The translations under genes were made by a program, and so were the position numbers. Below the pieces are notes generated by a model that searched no databases, was not told the DNA's origin, and saw only the letters and a list, made by a program, of their open reading frames with translations. A DNA stretch of 64,000 nt, from the NCBI RefSeq assembly GCF_002095395.1, contig NZ_MJEI01000099.1:62001-126000 (forward strand). Reading direction: 5' to 3'. Shown here piece after piece: positions 34,022-42,216 of this stretch (the stretch's first letter is position 1; each line of letters begins with the position of its first letter). Source of the stretch: Williamsia sp. 1135. GTDB taxonomy: Bacteria > Actinomycetota > Actinomycetes > Mycobacteriales > Mycobacteriaceae.

Positions 34022-35458
34022 ATGCCCAGTTCGTTCAACCAGTTCGGTCACTCCGTCCCCGCCTGGAAGGTCGTCGGAGAGGCTCGGCACGCGCACCCCG
34101 AGACGCCGCGGCGTCGCCGCGGACCCCGCGTGCTGGTGCTCGGCGCCATCGTGGCCGTGCTGAGCATCGCACTCACCGCCATCAGCTCGCTGCTGTTCTC
34201 TTTCGGCACCGCAGGTGCAGTTGCCGGCCAGCCGGACAAACTCCGCCCCGGATGTACCTGGGACTCTTCGGCCTACTACGTGCAGAACTGCCAGGTCTGG
34301 TCGAAATCCCAGAACAAGAACGTCATAGTGCAGATCCGCGCCTCCGAGGGCAGCAACCGGGGCGTCTATCTGCTCGACGGGATGCGGGCTCGCGAAGACC
34401 GTTCCGCGTGGACGACAGACGTCAAGGCCGCGCAGGTCTACGACCGCAGTACCGACACCACACTTGTCATGCCGGTCGGCGGAGCGTCGTCGTTCTACAC
34501 GGACTGGGACGCCGGCGCCGGTGACCAGAACGCCACCATCAAGCAGGAAACGTTCCTGACTGACGAACTGCCCGCCTACCTCGCCGAGAACTTCGGTGTC
34601 AGCCCGTCCAACAACGCGATCATCGGTCTGTCGATGTCCGCCGGACCGGCGGTCACCCTGGCCGAACGCCACCCCGAGCAGTTCAAGGTGGTGCAGGCGA
34701 TGTCGGGTTACTACCAGACAGACAATCCCGTTGGCGCGCTGGGTGTTTTCGCGTCCCAGACGCTTGTGTCGAACTACACGAACGGCATCGTCAACATGTG
34801 GGGTGCGCCGGGTAGCAACCGGTGGACCGAGAACGACCCGTCGAAGAACGTCAGCAAGCTCAAAGACAACGGCCAGGTGCTCATCATCTCGTCCGGCAAC
34901 GGCTTCTTGACCCCGGGCGAACTGGCCAAGCTGGCGCCCCAGGATCAGATCAGCGCGATCGCCCTCGAGATGCTGTCGGCCGTGTCGACCATCCTGATGC
35001 AGATCCAGGCAACGCAAAGCGGCGCGAACGTCGTCGTGTTGCCCAACTACGGCGGCCACACCTGGGAGAACTGGGGACGCGCTCTGCGGGACGGGCGGGA
35101 CGAGGTGACGGAGACGCTGCGGAACACTCCGCCCGTCACCGCGAAGACCCAGGTCGTCGACGCGACAGGCGGCGAGGTTGCCGACGGAACAGCGAAGGCC
35201 ACCAAGGCTGCGCTGCGTGCCGCCGACGAGCCCTCCGTGCTCCCGGCAGACGTACCCGCGACGACTGAGTCGAGCGTGGCACCATCGGGCGCCGAATCAG
35301 CGACGCCGACAGAGCCGCCGGTATCGGCCACCTCCACCCCGTCGGAAACAACTGGGGCGGATGCGGTCTCGACCGATCCGGCGCTGACGTCCACCGACAC
35401 CTCGGGAACGAGCACTCCGACGACCACCACCACGACGTCGACCTCCCCGGCGCGCTGA
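34022..35458 (+). CDS. Antigen-85-type mycolyltransferase with Ser/Thr/Pro-rich tail
   Basis: A 478-residue protein that transfers mycolic acids to trehalose or arabinogalactan outside the membrane. It has an uncleaved or cleaved signal segment at residues 35-62, then the esterase fold with LLDGMRA, nucleophile S204 in IIGLSMSAGPA and the catalytic His in NYGGHTWENWGRAL. Residues after about 385 form a long Ser/Thr/Pro/Ala tail ending TSTPTTTTTTSTSPAR, unlike the tailless mycobacterial Ag85 proteins. The tail may span or stick to the cell wall. The gene marks the organism as a mycolate producer. Confidence 0.92.
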   Translation: MPSSFNQFGHSVPAWKVVGEARHAHPETPRRRRGPRVLVLGAIVAVLSIALTAISSLLFSFGTAGAVAGQPDKLRPGCTWDSSAYYVQNCQVWSKSQNKNVIVQIRASEGSNRGVYLLDGMRAREDRSAWTTDVKAAQVYDRSTDTTLVMPVGGASSFYTDWDAGAGDQNATIKQETFLTDELPAYLAENFGVSPSNNAIIGLSMSAGPAVTLAERHPEQFKVVQAMSGYYQTDNPVGALGVFASQTLVSNYTNGIVNMWGAPGSNRWTENDPSKNVSKLKDNGQVLIISSGNGFLTPGELAKLAPQDQISAIALEMLSAVSTILMQIQATQSGANVVVLPNYGGHTWENWGRALRDGRDEVTETLRNTPPVTAKTQVVDATGGEVADGTAKATKAALRAADEPSVLPADVPATTESSVAPSGAESATPTEPPVSATSTPSETTGADAVSTDPALTSTDTSGTSTPTTTTTTSTSPAR

Positions 35459-35488
35459 CTCGACCGCACCCCGCTGACTCGACCGCAC
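35453..35488. repeat. Two direct copies of a 17-base sequence
   Basis: CGCTGACTCGACCGCAC occurs at 35453-35469 and again at 35472-35488, a 19-base period. The first copy contains the stop codon of the mycolyltransferase. A short tandem duplication is the simplest explanation. Confidence 0.75.
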
Positions 35489-35491
35489 TGC

Positions 35492-35551
35492 CGCTCACAG
35501 AACTTCGTCCCGCTCGTGAAATAGTGCGAGCAAGACGAAGTTTTGTGAGCG
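35492..35551. repeat. Long imperfect inverted repeat, possible bidirectional terminator or repeat element
   Basis: A 25-base left arm at 35492-35516 (beginning CGCTCACAGAACTTCGTC) pairs with a 25-base right arm at 35527-35551 (ending GACGAAGTTTTGTGAGCG), with three mismatched or G-U positions and a 10-base loop. It lies between the mycolyltransferase and GtrA genes. It may end transcription, or be one copy of a dispersed palindromic element. No second copy is in this window. Confidence 0.65.
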
Positions 35552-35593
35552 TGACTTCCGAGATCGCGACTGAACGAGCAAGGGTGTGGCGCC

Positions 35594-35992
35594 GTGTCCG
35601 GCAGGTGGTACCGCAGTGTGCTGGTCCGCTTCTACCTCGTGGGTGGGGCCAGCGCGCTCGCATACGTGGTGTTGTTCGTCCTGCTGCGATTCGTCATGCC
35701 GTCACAGCTCGCGAATGTATTGGCGCTTTTGATTTCTGCGATCGCCAACACCGCGGTCAACCGGCGATTCACTTTTGGGGTCCGCGGCACTGACGACGTC
35801 ATGCGGCACTATCTGCAGGGCCTCGCCGTTTTCGCTCTGGGACTCGCGGTCACCGGTGGAGCGTTGTGGCTCTTGCACATCTGGATATCCGATCCGTCGC
35901 GAGTGCAGGAGGTCTCCGTACTGTTGGCGGCGAATCTCGTTGCCACAGTGGTTCGCTTTGTGGGCCTACGGCGTGTGTTCGCACCTACCTGA
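35594..35992 (+). CDS. GtrA-family membrane protein
   Basis: A 132-residue protein with four membrane helices and the GtrA pattern (VRFYLVGGASALAYVVLFVLLRF, ISAIANTAVNRRFTFG, then LLAANLVATVVRFVGLRRVF). GtrA proteins help flip polyprenyl-linked sugars for cell-wall or lipid glycosylation. The start is the GTG at 35594. Its position beside a mycolyltransferase and a glycosyltransferase block fits cell-envelope work. Confidence 0.9.
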   Translation: MSGRWYRSVLVRFYLVGGASALAYVVLFVLLRFVMPSQLANVLALLISAIANTAVNRRFTFGVRGTDDVMRHYLQGLAVFALGLAVTGGALWLLHIWISDPSRVQEVSVLLAANLVATVVRFVGLRRVFAPT

Positions 35993-36000
35993 CGGGGGTG

Positions 36001-36438
36001 CTACTCCCGCTGGGTGGATGCCGCCGCAGGGCGTCGTCGTCGGGCCAGGATGAGGGAGACTGCCAGCAACCAGATGACGGTGAGAGCGATGACGACGCTG
36101 ACGCCGTAGGGACGATCGAGGATGGTCGCGTTGTCGGGTGTCTTGTCCGGAGAACGTGGTAGCAGTACGGGCAGTGAGAGGATGAGCACCACCAGGCTCG
36201 CGGTGACGGCGAGCAGCGCGGGCGGCCACCATCGTTGTGGCAAGACTCTCTTCGCGGCGTAGCCGAGGGCGATGCATGCCGGCGCGAACAGTGCGTCGTG
36301 GACGATCAGCCCGCCCGCGAGCCAGAAGATGATCGAAAGCTGATCTGCACGGGGCATGGCCCAGAGCTGTGAGAGTCCGTACCACCCCAACGCCAGGGCG
36401 GCGAGGATCAGGATCGCCCGAATGAAGCGGAGTGTCAT
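36001..36438 (-). CDS. Membrane protein coupled to the molybdo-oxidoreductase
   Basis: A 145-residue protein with four membrane helices (MTLRFIRAILILAALALGWYG; QLSIIFWLAGGLIVHDALFAP; PPALLAVTASLVVLILSLPVL; GVSVVIALTVIWLLAVSLIL). Its start overlaps the stop of the SUOX-like gene by four bases, so it is very likely a partner or folding helper of that membrane oxidoreductase. The family is unknown to me. Confidence 0.8.
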   Translation of the reverse strand: MTLRFIRAILILAALALGWYGLSQLWAMPRADQLSIIFWLAGGLIVHDALFAPACIALGYAAKRVLPQRWWPPALLAVTASLVVLILSLPVLLPRSPDKTPDNATILDRPYGVSVVIALTVIWLLAVSLILARRRRPAAASTQRE

Positions 36439-37613
36439 AGGATCTCGATTCGGGTCAGCCACTTGGTCTGTAGCACCCCGGGCCGGTTCGGCGCGATGAG
36501 CCGGCACGGGTAGCCGTGGTCGACGATCAACTGCTCGCCGTGCAACCTGAGGGCGACGAGCGAGAGTGGATCGTCGGCGGTGTTCGCGGGCAGTGTGCTC
36601 ACTCCGTAGAGTCCGGCCTCCAGCGAGATGAACCGGACGTCGCGGTTTCGGTCTCCGCCGACGAGCGCCACAAGGTTGCGTACCTGAACTCCGCTCCACC
36701 TACCGGTCGCGCTCCACCCTTCCACGCACGCGATCGGAAGGGCGCTGTCGTGTTGCGGCATGGCCCGCAGCTGTTCGAGGGTGAGTTCTTTCGTCACGTT
36801 TCCGTTGCTGATGGTCAGCCGGTAGTCGGGATTGCGGGCCGACTCCTGGACTCCCGCGGCCGATGCCGTTCGGTTGATCGGTATGCCTTGTGGTCCTTCG
36901 CCTGAACGCGGCGCGAGAAACGCGAACCAGCGCAGGAAAGGCACCGTTTGTCCGGCGAAGGCCAGCACAGCGAGGGACCCGACGGCGATGGTGCCCCGTA
37001 GAACCGTGCGCCGTGACACCACCCCGTTCTCCGGTGCTGGTTCGCTCGTGGGCCTTTGCGGCTCGGACGTCGTGCCAGTCGTGTCGATCGGTTCGGTCGA
37101 CTCGACCGGACTTCCCAGGGCGCGCTGGATGATCGGCAGTTTGACGGCTATGTGCACCAGGATCGACGCCACCACCAGGAACGACATGGCGTAGTGGGTG
37201 GTGGTGAAAAAGAACTTCCATGGATACCACTGGGCGGTGTTGAGCAATCCGGTCAGGAGTTGAAAGATCGTCGAGCTCACCAGGACTGCGATCGAGGCGC
37301 GCTCCACGGCTCGTGCGGGTGTCCCGATCACGGGCCTGGCGAAGAGCTTCGGGTAGACGAGTTGGAGTTTGATCAGCAGCAGCGGGATGGCCACGACGCC
37401 GGTGATCACGTGCAGTCCCTGCGTGGTCTGGTAGAGCCACACCGGACGGGACGGCCAGTAGAACCATCCGGGAGGGTGTTGTATCCAATGACTGAGCATG
37501 CCGGTCAAGAAACACACGGTGATACAGATCCCGAGCAACATCCCGACGCGCGCAACCAGCCGGGGACTACGCAGACCGGTATCGCGATCTGCGTCAGCGT
37601 CGAGGGCATTCAT
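36435..37613 (-). CDS. Molybdopterin oxidoreductase (sulfite-oxidase family) fused to a cytochrome-b-like membrane domain
   Basis: A 392-residue protein. Residues 20-160 form four membrane helices with histidines H42, H68, H140 and H154 placed as heme ligands in a cytochrome b561-like bundle. A fifth hydrophobic segment follows a Tat-like SRRTVLRG at 200-207. Residues 240-392 are a short sulfite-oxidase-type Mo-cofactor domain with the Mo-ligand cysteine C296 in PIACVEGWSATGRWSGV. The enzyme probably moves electrons between the quinone pool and an outside substrate. It is coupled to the membrane protein at 36001. Confidence 0.88.
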   Translation of the reverse strand: MNALDADADRDTGLRSPRLVARVGMLLGICITVCFLTGMLSHWIQHPPGWFYWPSRPVWLYQTTQGLHVITGVVAIPLLLIKLQLVYPKLFARPVIGTPARAVERASIAVLVSSTIFQLLTGLLNTAQWYPWKFFFTTTHYAMSFLVVASILVHIAVKLPIIQRALGSPVESTEPIDTTGTTSEPQRPTSEPAPENGVVSRRTVLRGTIAVGSLAVLAFAGQTVPFLRWFAFLAPRSGEGPQGIPINRTASAAGVQESARNPDYRLTISNGNVTKELTLEQLRAMPQHDSALPIACVEGWSATGRWSGVQVRNLVALVGGDRNRDVRFISLEAGLYGVSTLPANTADDPLSLVALRLHGEQLIVDHGYPCRLIAPNRPGVLQTKWLTRIEIL

Positions 37614-37751
37614 CGGATCATCGATCTCGTGCGTCGGCGCCCTGAACCCATCCGGGTGGGAGCGGGCCGCGAATACTCAGTACGCGACGGGTACATGACA
37701 GCTGGTCCCTTGCTTCGGAGGGCGCGATGTGGAAAGTGGTGGATCATCTAG

Positions 37752-37991
37752 ATGAGCAGCCGAACACTCGTTCTCGACGACCTCATGTTGGCTCGGAACG
37801 ATCCGGCTCTGGCGTCGTTGCGAGACAGCGGTTTGTTCGCTGACCTCGCTGCGCTTCATGCGCGCTCGCACGGCGAGAACGTACGCGGTGTGGTGTCGGC
37901 AGGATGGATCGGACCGAGCACCGTTCGAATTTGTTACGACGTGGAAGAGTGCGCAGCCGTCACCAGTAAGCCCCATGCTCGACATCGATGA
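37752..37991 (+). CDS. Hypothetical 79-residue protein
   Basis: The reading from ATG 37752 gives MSSRTLVLDDLMLARNDPAL, ASLRDSGLFADLAALHARSH and GENVRGVVSAGWIGPSTVRI. It is Leu/Ala-rich at the start and coding-like in third-position bias, but no family is recognised. It ends one base before the convergent methyltransferase gene. Confidence 0.4.
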   Translation: MSSRTLVLDDLMLARNDPALASLRDSGLFADLAALHARSHGENVRGVVSAGWIGPSTVRICYDVEECAAVTSKPHARHR

Positions 37992-38657
37992 TCACCGCCC
38001 GGTGAGTTCCATCAAATCGCGACCGCCGATGGTCTCACAGCGATAGCGCAGCCCGACGGTCTCTGCGAGTTCGCAGGCGTAGTCGATGCCGACCCGTGCC
38101 CACGGAAACCATTCGCCGTAGGAGCTTTCGGTCTCGACGCGAGCGGCTCCCCGCCAGAGTCCGGCCAGGCCGCAGTCGAGTTCGACGATGATCGACCCGC
38201 CCGCCGCGATCAGCTCGGACGCGCGTCTCGCCACCCGGTCGGGATCTCCGCCGATACCGATGTTTCCGTCCAGCAACAGCACGTGCCGCCAGCGACCTTC
38301 GCCGGGAAGTCGGTCGAACAGACTGCGTCGGATCGCAACTCCGCCCTGCGCGCGGGTCATGCTCACTGCCTGATCGCTGTGATCGACACCCAGCGCCGCG
38401 ATCCCCCTGTCGATCAGCCGATGTACGAGCCGACCCGGACCGCATCCGAGATCAACCGTGGGCCCGAAGCATTTGTCGGCCACTCGGCGATCGAACTCCG
38501 AGTCCGAACCGACTAGGCTCGTACCGAGCCACCGATCGACTGGCAACAGATCGCGTTGGCCATCGGCGTGCCGCAACCATGTACGTTGGCCGGCAAGACC
38601 TTGTGAGACTGCGCTGTCGAAGTATTGGGTATCCGCGGTCTCGTCGGCGACGGTCAT
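37992..38657 (-). CDS. SAM-dependent class I methyltransferase
   Basis: A 221-residue Rossmann methyltransferase with motif I VDLGCGPGRLVHRL, acidic residue after beta-2 (ALGVDHSDQAVSMTR) and the beta-4 LLLDGNIGIGGDPDR. The start ATG 38657 overlaps the stop of the DUF2064 gene by four bases. It is the third gene of a glycosyltransferase operon, so it may methylate a sugar-containing or lipid-linked product. The substrate is unknown. Confidence 0.88.
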   Translation of the reverse strand: MTVADETADTQYFDSAVSQGLAGQRTWLRHADGQRDLLPVDRWLGTSLVGSDSEFDRRVADKCFGPTVDLGCGPGRLVHRLIDRGIAALGVDHSDQAVSMTRAQGGVAIRRSLFDRLPGEGRWRHVLLLDGNIGIGGDPDRVARRASELIAAGGSIIVELDCGLAGLWRGAARVETESSYGEWFPWARVGIDYACELAETVGLRYRCETIGGRDLMELTGR

Positions 38658-39334
38658 GATGATCGTTCCATCAGAGTCGCAGCGGTTCCCGCGAATCGGC
38701 TGCCGGGTGCACAGCGACGCGCGACTCCGTCGATGTCCTCGGGATGGTCGACATCGCACAGTTCGGGTAGCTCGGTCACCCGGAGCCCTCCTGACTCCAG
38801 TGCAGCTCGGGTTGCCGCTCCGGTTTCGGCTGATGACATCGGCACGCCGGTGAGGGTGTGCGCGCCCCGGGCGTCGTGGAGTCCCAGCCCCCACCAGCCC
38901 CCATCGGTGGCGGGGCCGAGGACACAGTCCGTCTCCTCCAACGCTGCCAATGCGGCCCGGAACTGGCCGGCCGTGATCTGGGGCGTGTCCATCCCGACCT
39001 GGAAGACCGCACCATGGACCACGTCGTCGGTGTCTCGATGGGCGTTCTGAAGCCGTTCGCCAAAGGTGTTGCCGTGCTGGATGATCAGCGTGGTGTGGCG
39101 AAGTCGCCAGCCGATCTCCTCGCCGGCGACGGCATCGCCGAGAGCGCCGGTCATCGCGACGACGACCGGCGCGGTCCCCACCGACAACGCGGTGTCGAGG
39201 GTGTCGAGAAGTGCGGCGGCCGCGAGCTCGGCCGCTTCGATCTCCGAGAACTTCTCGGTGAGGCGGGTTTTGACCTGTCCTGGTACCGGCGCCTTGGCGA
39301 CGATCAGGATTCCCTGGGGCGTGTCAGTGAGCAA
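38654..39334 (-). CDS. DUF2064 / TIGR04282-type glycosyltransferase
   Basis: A 226-residue GT-A-like protein (ILIVAKAPVPGQVKTRLTEKFS, NTFGERLQNAHRD, VFQVGMDTPQITAGQF, VLGPATDGGWWGLGLHD). The family is annotated as the rSAM-linked or arsenosugar-type glycosyltransferase TIGR04282. Here no radical-SAM gene is nearby, so that role does not follow. It appears to begin with TTG at 39334, overlapping the GT2 stop by 11 bases. It is coupled on both sides. Confidence 0.85.
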   Translation of the reverse strand: MLTDTPQGILIVAKAPVPGQVKTRLTEKFSEIEAAELAAAALLDTLDTALSVGTAPVVVAMTGALGDAVAGEEIGWRLRHTTLIIQHGNTFGERLQNAHRDTDDVVHGAVFQVGMDTPQITAGQFRAALAALEETDCVLGPATDGGWWGLGLHDARGAHTLTGVPMSSAETGAATRAALESGGLRVTELPELCDVDHPEDIDGVARRCAPGSRFAGTAATLMERSS

Positions 39335-40019
39335 CTCTCTCCTCCATCTGGTGAAGAACGGTCAGGAAGTCACGGGTTGCCCGCAACGTTCCCTTGAGTG
39401 ATCCCGACACTTTTGATCTACCGCCCGACCGCGGCCGATAGGTGATGTCCAATTCTGTTATCTGCCAACGGGCGGCACCTGCTCGCGCAAGGAGTTCGAC
39501 CGGGTACCCGAAACGGCGGTCGGTGATCCCCAGCCCCAAGAGATCGTCCCGCCGGACCGCCCGCATCGGTCCGATGTCGTGAATGGGTATGCGGTACCGG
39601 TTTCGGAGGCGGCGAGCTATCCACTGGGTTCCCAGTCGAGAATGCAGGGGCCACGTGCGGCGGTCGACGGGCCGGCGTCGCCCGACGGCGAGATCGGCGC
39701 CGGCGGCCACGGCAGCAACCAGTTGCGTGAGGTCGGCGGGATCCATCGAACCGTCACCGTCGATGGTGCAGACGATCTCCGTGGTGCAGGCTTCGACACC
39801 TGCGTGCACAGCCGATCCATATCCGGGAAGCGGTTGACGGACAACGGTGCAACCCAGCGCAGCAGCGACGTCGGCGGTGCTGTCGACGCTGCCGTTGTCC
39901 ACGACGAGTGCCTTGATCCCGGCGGGCAGGGCGCGAATGATCGCAGGCAAGGACTCGGCTTCGTCGCGGCAGGGGATCACGACGGTGGCACTGATGCGTG
40001 ATGTGTTCTGCTGTCCCAT
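39324..40019 (-). CDS. GT2-family glycosyltransferase (dolichyl-phosphate-sugar-synthase-like)
   Basis: A 231-residue GT-A enzyme: ATVVIPCRDEAESLPAIIRAL, VVDNGSVDST, and the metal-binding CTIDGDGSMDP. It ends with IDITYRPR-type and SKVSGSLKGT segments seen in polyprenyl-phosphate sugar transferases, though it lacks a C-terminal membrane helix. The start MGQQNTSRI at 40019 is preferred to 40100. It is the first gene of the leftward GT2-DUF2064-methyltransferase operon and is divergent from the polytopic membrane protein, its possible partner. Confidence 0.88.
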   Translation of the reverse strand: MGQQNTSRISATVVIPCRDEAESLPAIIRALPAGIKALVVDNGSVDSTADVAAALGCTVVRQPLPGYGSAVHAGVEACTTEIVCTIDGDGSMDPADLTQLVAAVAAGADLAVGRRRPVDRRTWPLHSRLGTQWIARRLRNRYRIPIHDIGPMRAVRRDDLLGLGITDRRFGYPVELLARAGAARWQITELDITYRPRSGGRSKVSGSLKGTLRATRDFLTVLHQMEERVAH

Positions 40020-40131
40020 GTCTTCGACGCTATGGGCGAGCGCTGAACATAGCCAGCAGAATCCGGTGACGGAAAAGTGACGTCTGGTCGGAAGTCGCAA
40101 CGGTGCAGCGAACGACGCCTAGTTTGGAAGA

Positions 40132-41499
40132 GTGACCGAAACCATGAACACTCTCACGGATTCAGACACGTCAGGACACCAGCGCTGGATCAGCCGAGGA
40201 GATCTGGTATCCCTCCTAGCCGCAACAGCTTTGCTGACGACCGCGGTCGTCGCGCCCATCGTCGGCGATACCGAGTGGCGCATCAACATCTTTGCGCTCG
40301 CACCACCGCTGTTCGGTGAATACGGACCGCATTTCGGATACGGCACGGTGGCTGCGGTCCTCGTCGCGCTTGCCGTCATCGCGTATGGCCCGACGCTCGC
40401 GACTCGATTGTCGTGGAGATCGGTCATCCTTGCCGCCATGGCGACGTGCCTGGCGTGGACCTTCTCGTTGGCGATGATCGACGGCTGGGACCGCGGTTTC
40501 GCCGGCCGGTTGATCAGGCCGGACGAATACCTAGCCGAGGTGCCCGGTGTCACGGGTATCTCTGGCATGCTCGACGAGTTCTCCGGCCGAATACTGGACT
40601 TCCAGCCGGACTCGTGGACCACCCATGTGTCCGGCCATCCTCCGGGATCCCTGCTGACCTTCGTCCTCCTCGACCGCATCGGTCTCGGAGGCGGCGCCTG
40701 GGCGGCGATCTGGGTCGTGCTCGTCGGGTGCAGTGCGGCCGGTGCGCTGCTGATCACGACCGCGCACTTGAGCGATGAGGCGACGGCGCGGCGGATCGCA
40801 CCCTTCGTCGCGCTGACCCCTGGCGCAGTCTGGATGGGTGTGTCAGCCGATGGCTATTACATGGGAGTCGCAGCGTGGGGAATCGCGCTGCTTGCCATTG
40901 CCGCGACCACGTCCGGCACGCGTGCGGTGGCAGCTGCTGTCGGGAGCGGACTGGTCCTGGGTTGCGCGATCTTCCTGAACTACGGGCTCGTGCTGATGGG
41001 TCTCGTTGCGATCGCGGTCCTCGTCGTCGCCCGGGTGTGGCGACCGATTGTGTACGCCGTCCCGGCCGCGCTGGCTGTCGTCGGGATCTTCGCCGCGTTC
41101 GGGTTCTGGTGGCTAGAGGGCTACCACCTGGTCGTCGAGCGCTACTACCAGGGCGTCGCGACGCAGCGGCCATTCTCGTACTGGGGCTGGGCGAACTTCG
41201 CCTCGGCACTCTGCGCGGTCGGGCCGGCGGCCGCGGTAGGCATCGGACGCGCCTTCCGACCAGGATTGATCCGCCGTCGCGAAGCCGTGGTGCTGCTGGC
41301 GCTGGCCGGTCTGCTGGCGATGATCGTCGCCGACGTCAGTGCACTGAGCAAGGCCGAGGTCGAGCGGATCTGGCTGCCGTTCAGCGTATGGCTGCTGGTC
41401 GCGACGGCGCTGTTGCCCCGACGATCCCACCGGTTCTGGCTGGCCGGTCAGGCCATCACGGCCTTGCTGATCAACCACCTCGTGTGGACCTATTGGTAG
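40132..41499 (+). CDS. Polytopic membrane protein, GT-C-like
   Basis: A 455-residue protein with about ten membrane helices. A conserved extracytoplasmic HPPGSLLTF motif after SWTTHVSG recalls GT-C glycosyltransferases and related actinobacterial membrane proteins. It is followed by a response regulator after 5 bases and is divergent from the GT2 gene. A role using a polyprenyl-phosphate sugar made by the GT2 enzyme is a reasonable but unproven guess. Confidence 0.8.
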   Translation: MTETMNTLTDSDTSGHQRWISRGDLVSLLAATALLTTAVVAPIVGDTEWRINIFALAPPLFGEYGPHFGYGTVAAVLVALAVIAYGPTLATRLSWRSVILAAMATCLAWTFSLAMIDGWDRGFAGRLIRPDEYLAEVPGVTGISGMLDEFSGRILDFQPDSWTTHVSGHPPGSLLTFVLLDRIGLGGGAWAAIWVVLVGCSAAGALLITTAHLSDEATARRIAPFVALTPGAVWMGVSADGYYMGVAAWGIALLAIAATTSGTRAVAAAVGSGLVLGCAIFLNYGLVLMGLVAIAVLVVARVWRPIVYAVPAALAVVGIFAAFGFWWLEGYHLVVERYYQGVATQRPFSYWGWANFASALCAVGPAAAVGIGRAFRPGLIRRREAVVLLALAGLLAMIVADVSALSKAEVERIWLPFSVWLLVATALLPRRSHRFWLAGQAITALLINHLVWTYW

Positions 41500-41504
41500 A
41501 AGAC

Positions 41505-42212
41505 ATGTTTGCTGGTGTGGTGCGAGTTCTGATGGCTGACGACGATCCGATCGTCAGCGACGTGGTGCGTCGATACCTGGAGCGCGATGGGCTGCAGGTG
41601 GCGTTGGTCGGCGCCGGGGACGCCGCGCTCGAACATCTTCAGAATCACCAGGTCGACCTCGTGATCCTCGACGTGATGATGCCTGGCCGTACCGGCATAG
41701 AGGTGCTGACCGACATTCGGAGCGGACCTCTTGCCGGGATGCCTGTCATCCTGCTGACGGCGTCCGGCCAGGAAGAAGATCGCCTCGTCGGATTGGCCGC
41801 GGGGGCCGACGACTACGTCATCAAGCCGTTCAGCCCGCGGGAGCTGGCGCTACGGGTGCAATCGGTGTTGCGGCGCAGTGTCGCGAACTGGTCGGGTACC
41901 GCAGCAGCCGACAACCTTGCCGACGGTGAGGTCGTGATGGATGCGGAAGCACGCAGCGTCACAGTTGCCGGCACACCCGTCAGCACGACCAAACGCGAGT
42001 TCGATCTCCTGCGCTTTTTCCTGTCCCACCGTGACGCGGTGTTCAGTCGCGAACAGTTGCTCTCTCAGGTCTGGGGATGGTCGTTCGGCGACTTGTCGAC
42101 CGTGACCGTGCACGTCAAGCGGTTGCGTGCCAAGCTCGGCGACTGCGATTCGCTGGAGACCGTGTGGGGTCAGGGCTATCGGTGGGTCTCCGCGTCGGTC
42201 GACGAACGGTGA
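41505..42212 (+). CDS. OmpR/PhoB-type response regulator
   Basis: A 235-residue regulator. The receiver domain (residues 6-120) carries the acidic pair D12/D13, phosphoacceptor D56 in VILDVMMPG, T85 and K107 in IKPFSP. The winged-HTH DNA-binding domain (about 135-232) has TKREFDLLRFFLSHRDAVFSREQLL and TVTVHVKRLRAKLG. It lies between the membrane protein and its kinase, with 4 bases to the next start. Confidence 0.93.
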   Translation: MFAGVVRVLMADDDPIVSDVVRRYLERDGLQVALVGAGDAALEHLQNHQVDLVILDVMMPGRTGIEVLTDIRSGPLAGMPVILLTASGQEEDRLVGLAAGADDYVIKPFSPRELALRVQSVLRRSVANWSGTAAADNLADGEVVMDAEARSVTVAGTPVSTTKREFDLLRFFLSHRDAVFSREQLLSQVWGWSFGDLSTVTVHVKRLRAKLGDCDSLETVWGQGYRWVSASVDER

Positions 42213-42216
42213 TCTG

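Noticed and set aside
38654-39334. Arsenosugar biosynthesis based on the TIGR04282 label
   Set aside because: No radical-SAM ArsS-like gene, arsenic methyltransferase or ars gene is present nearby, so the family name alone is not evidence.
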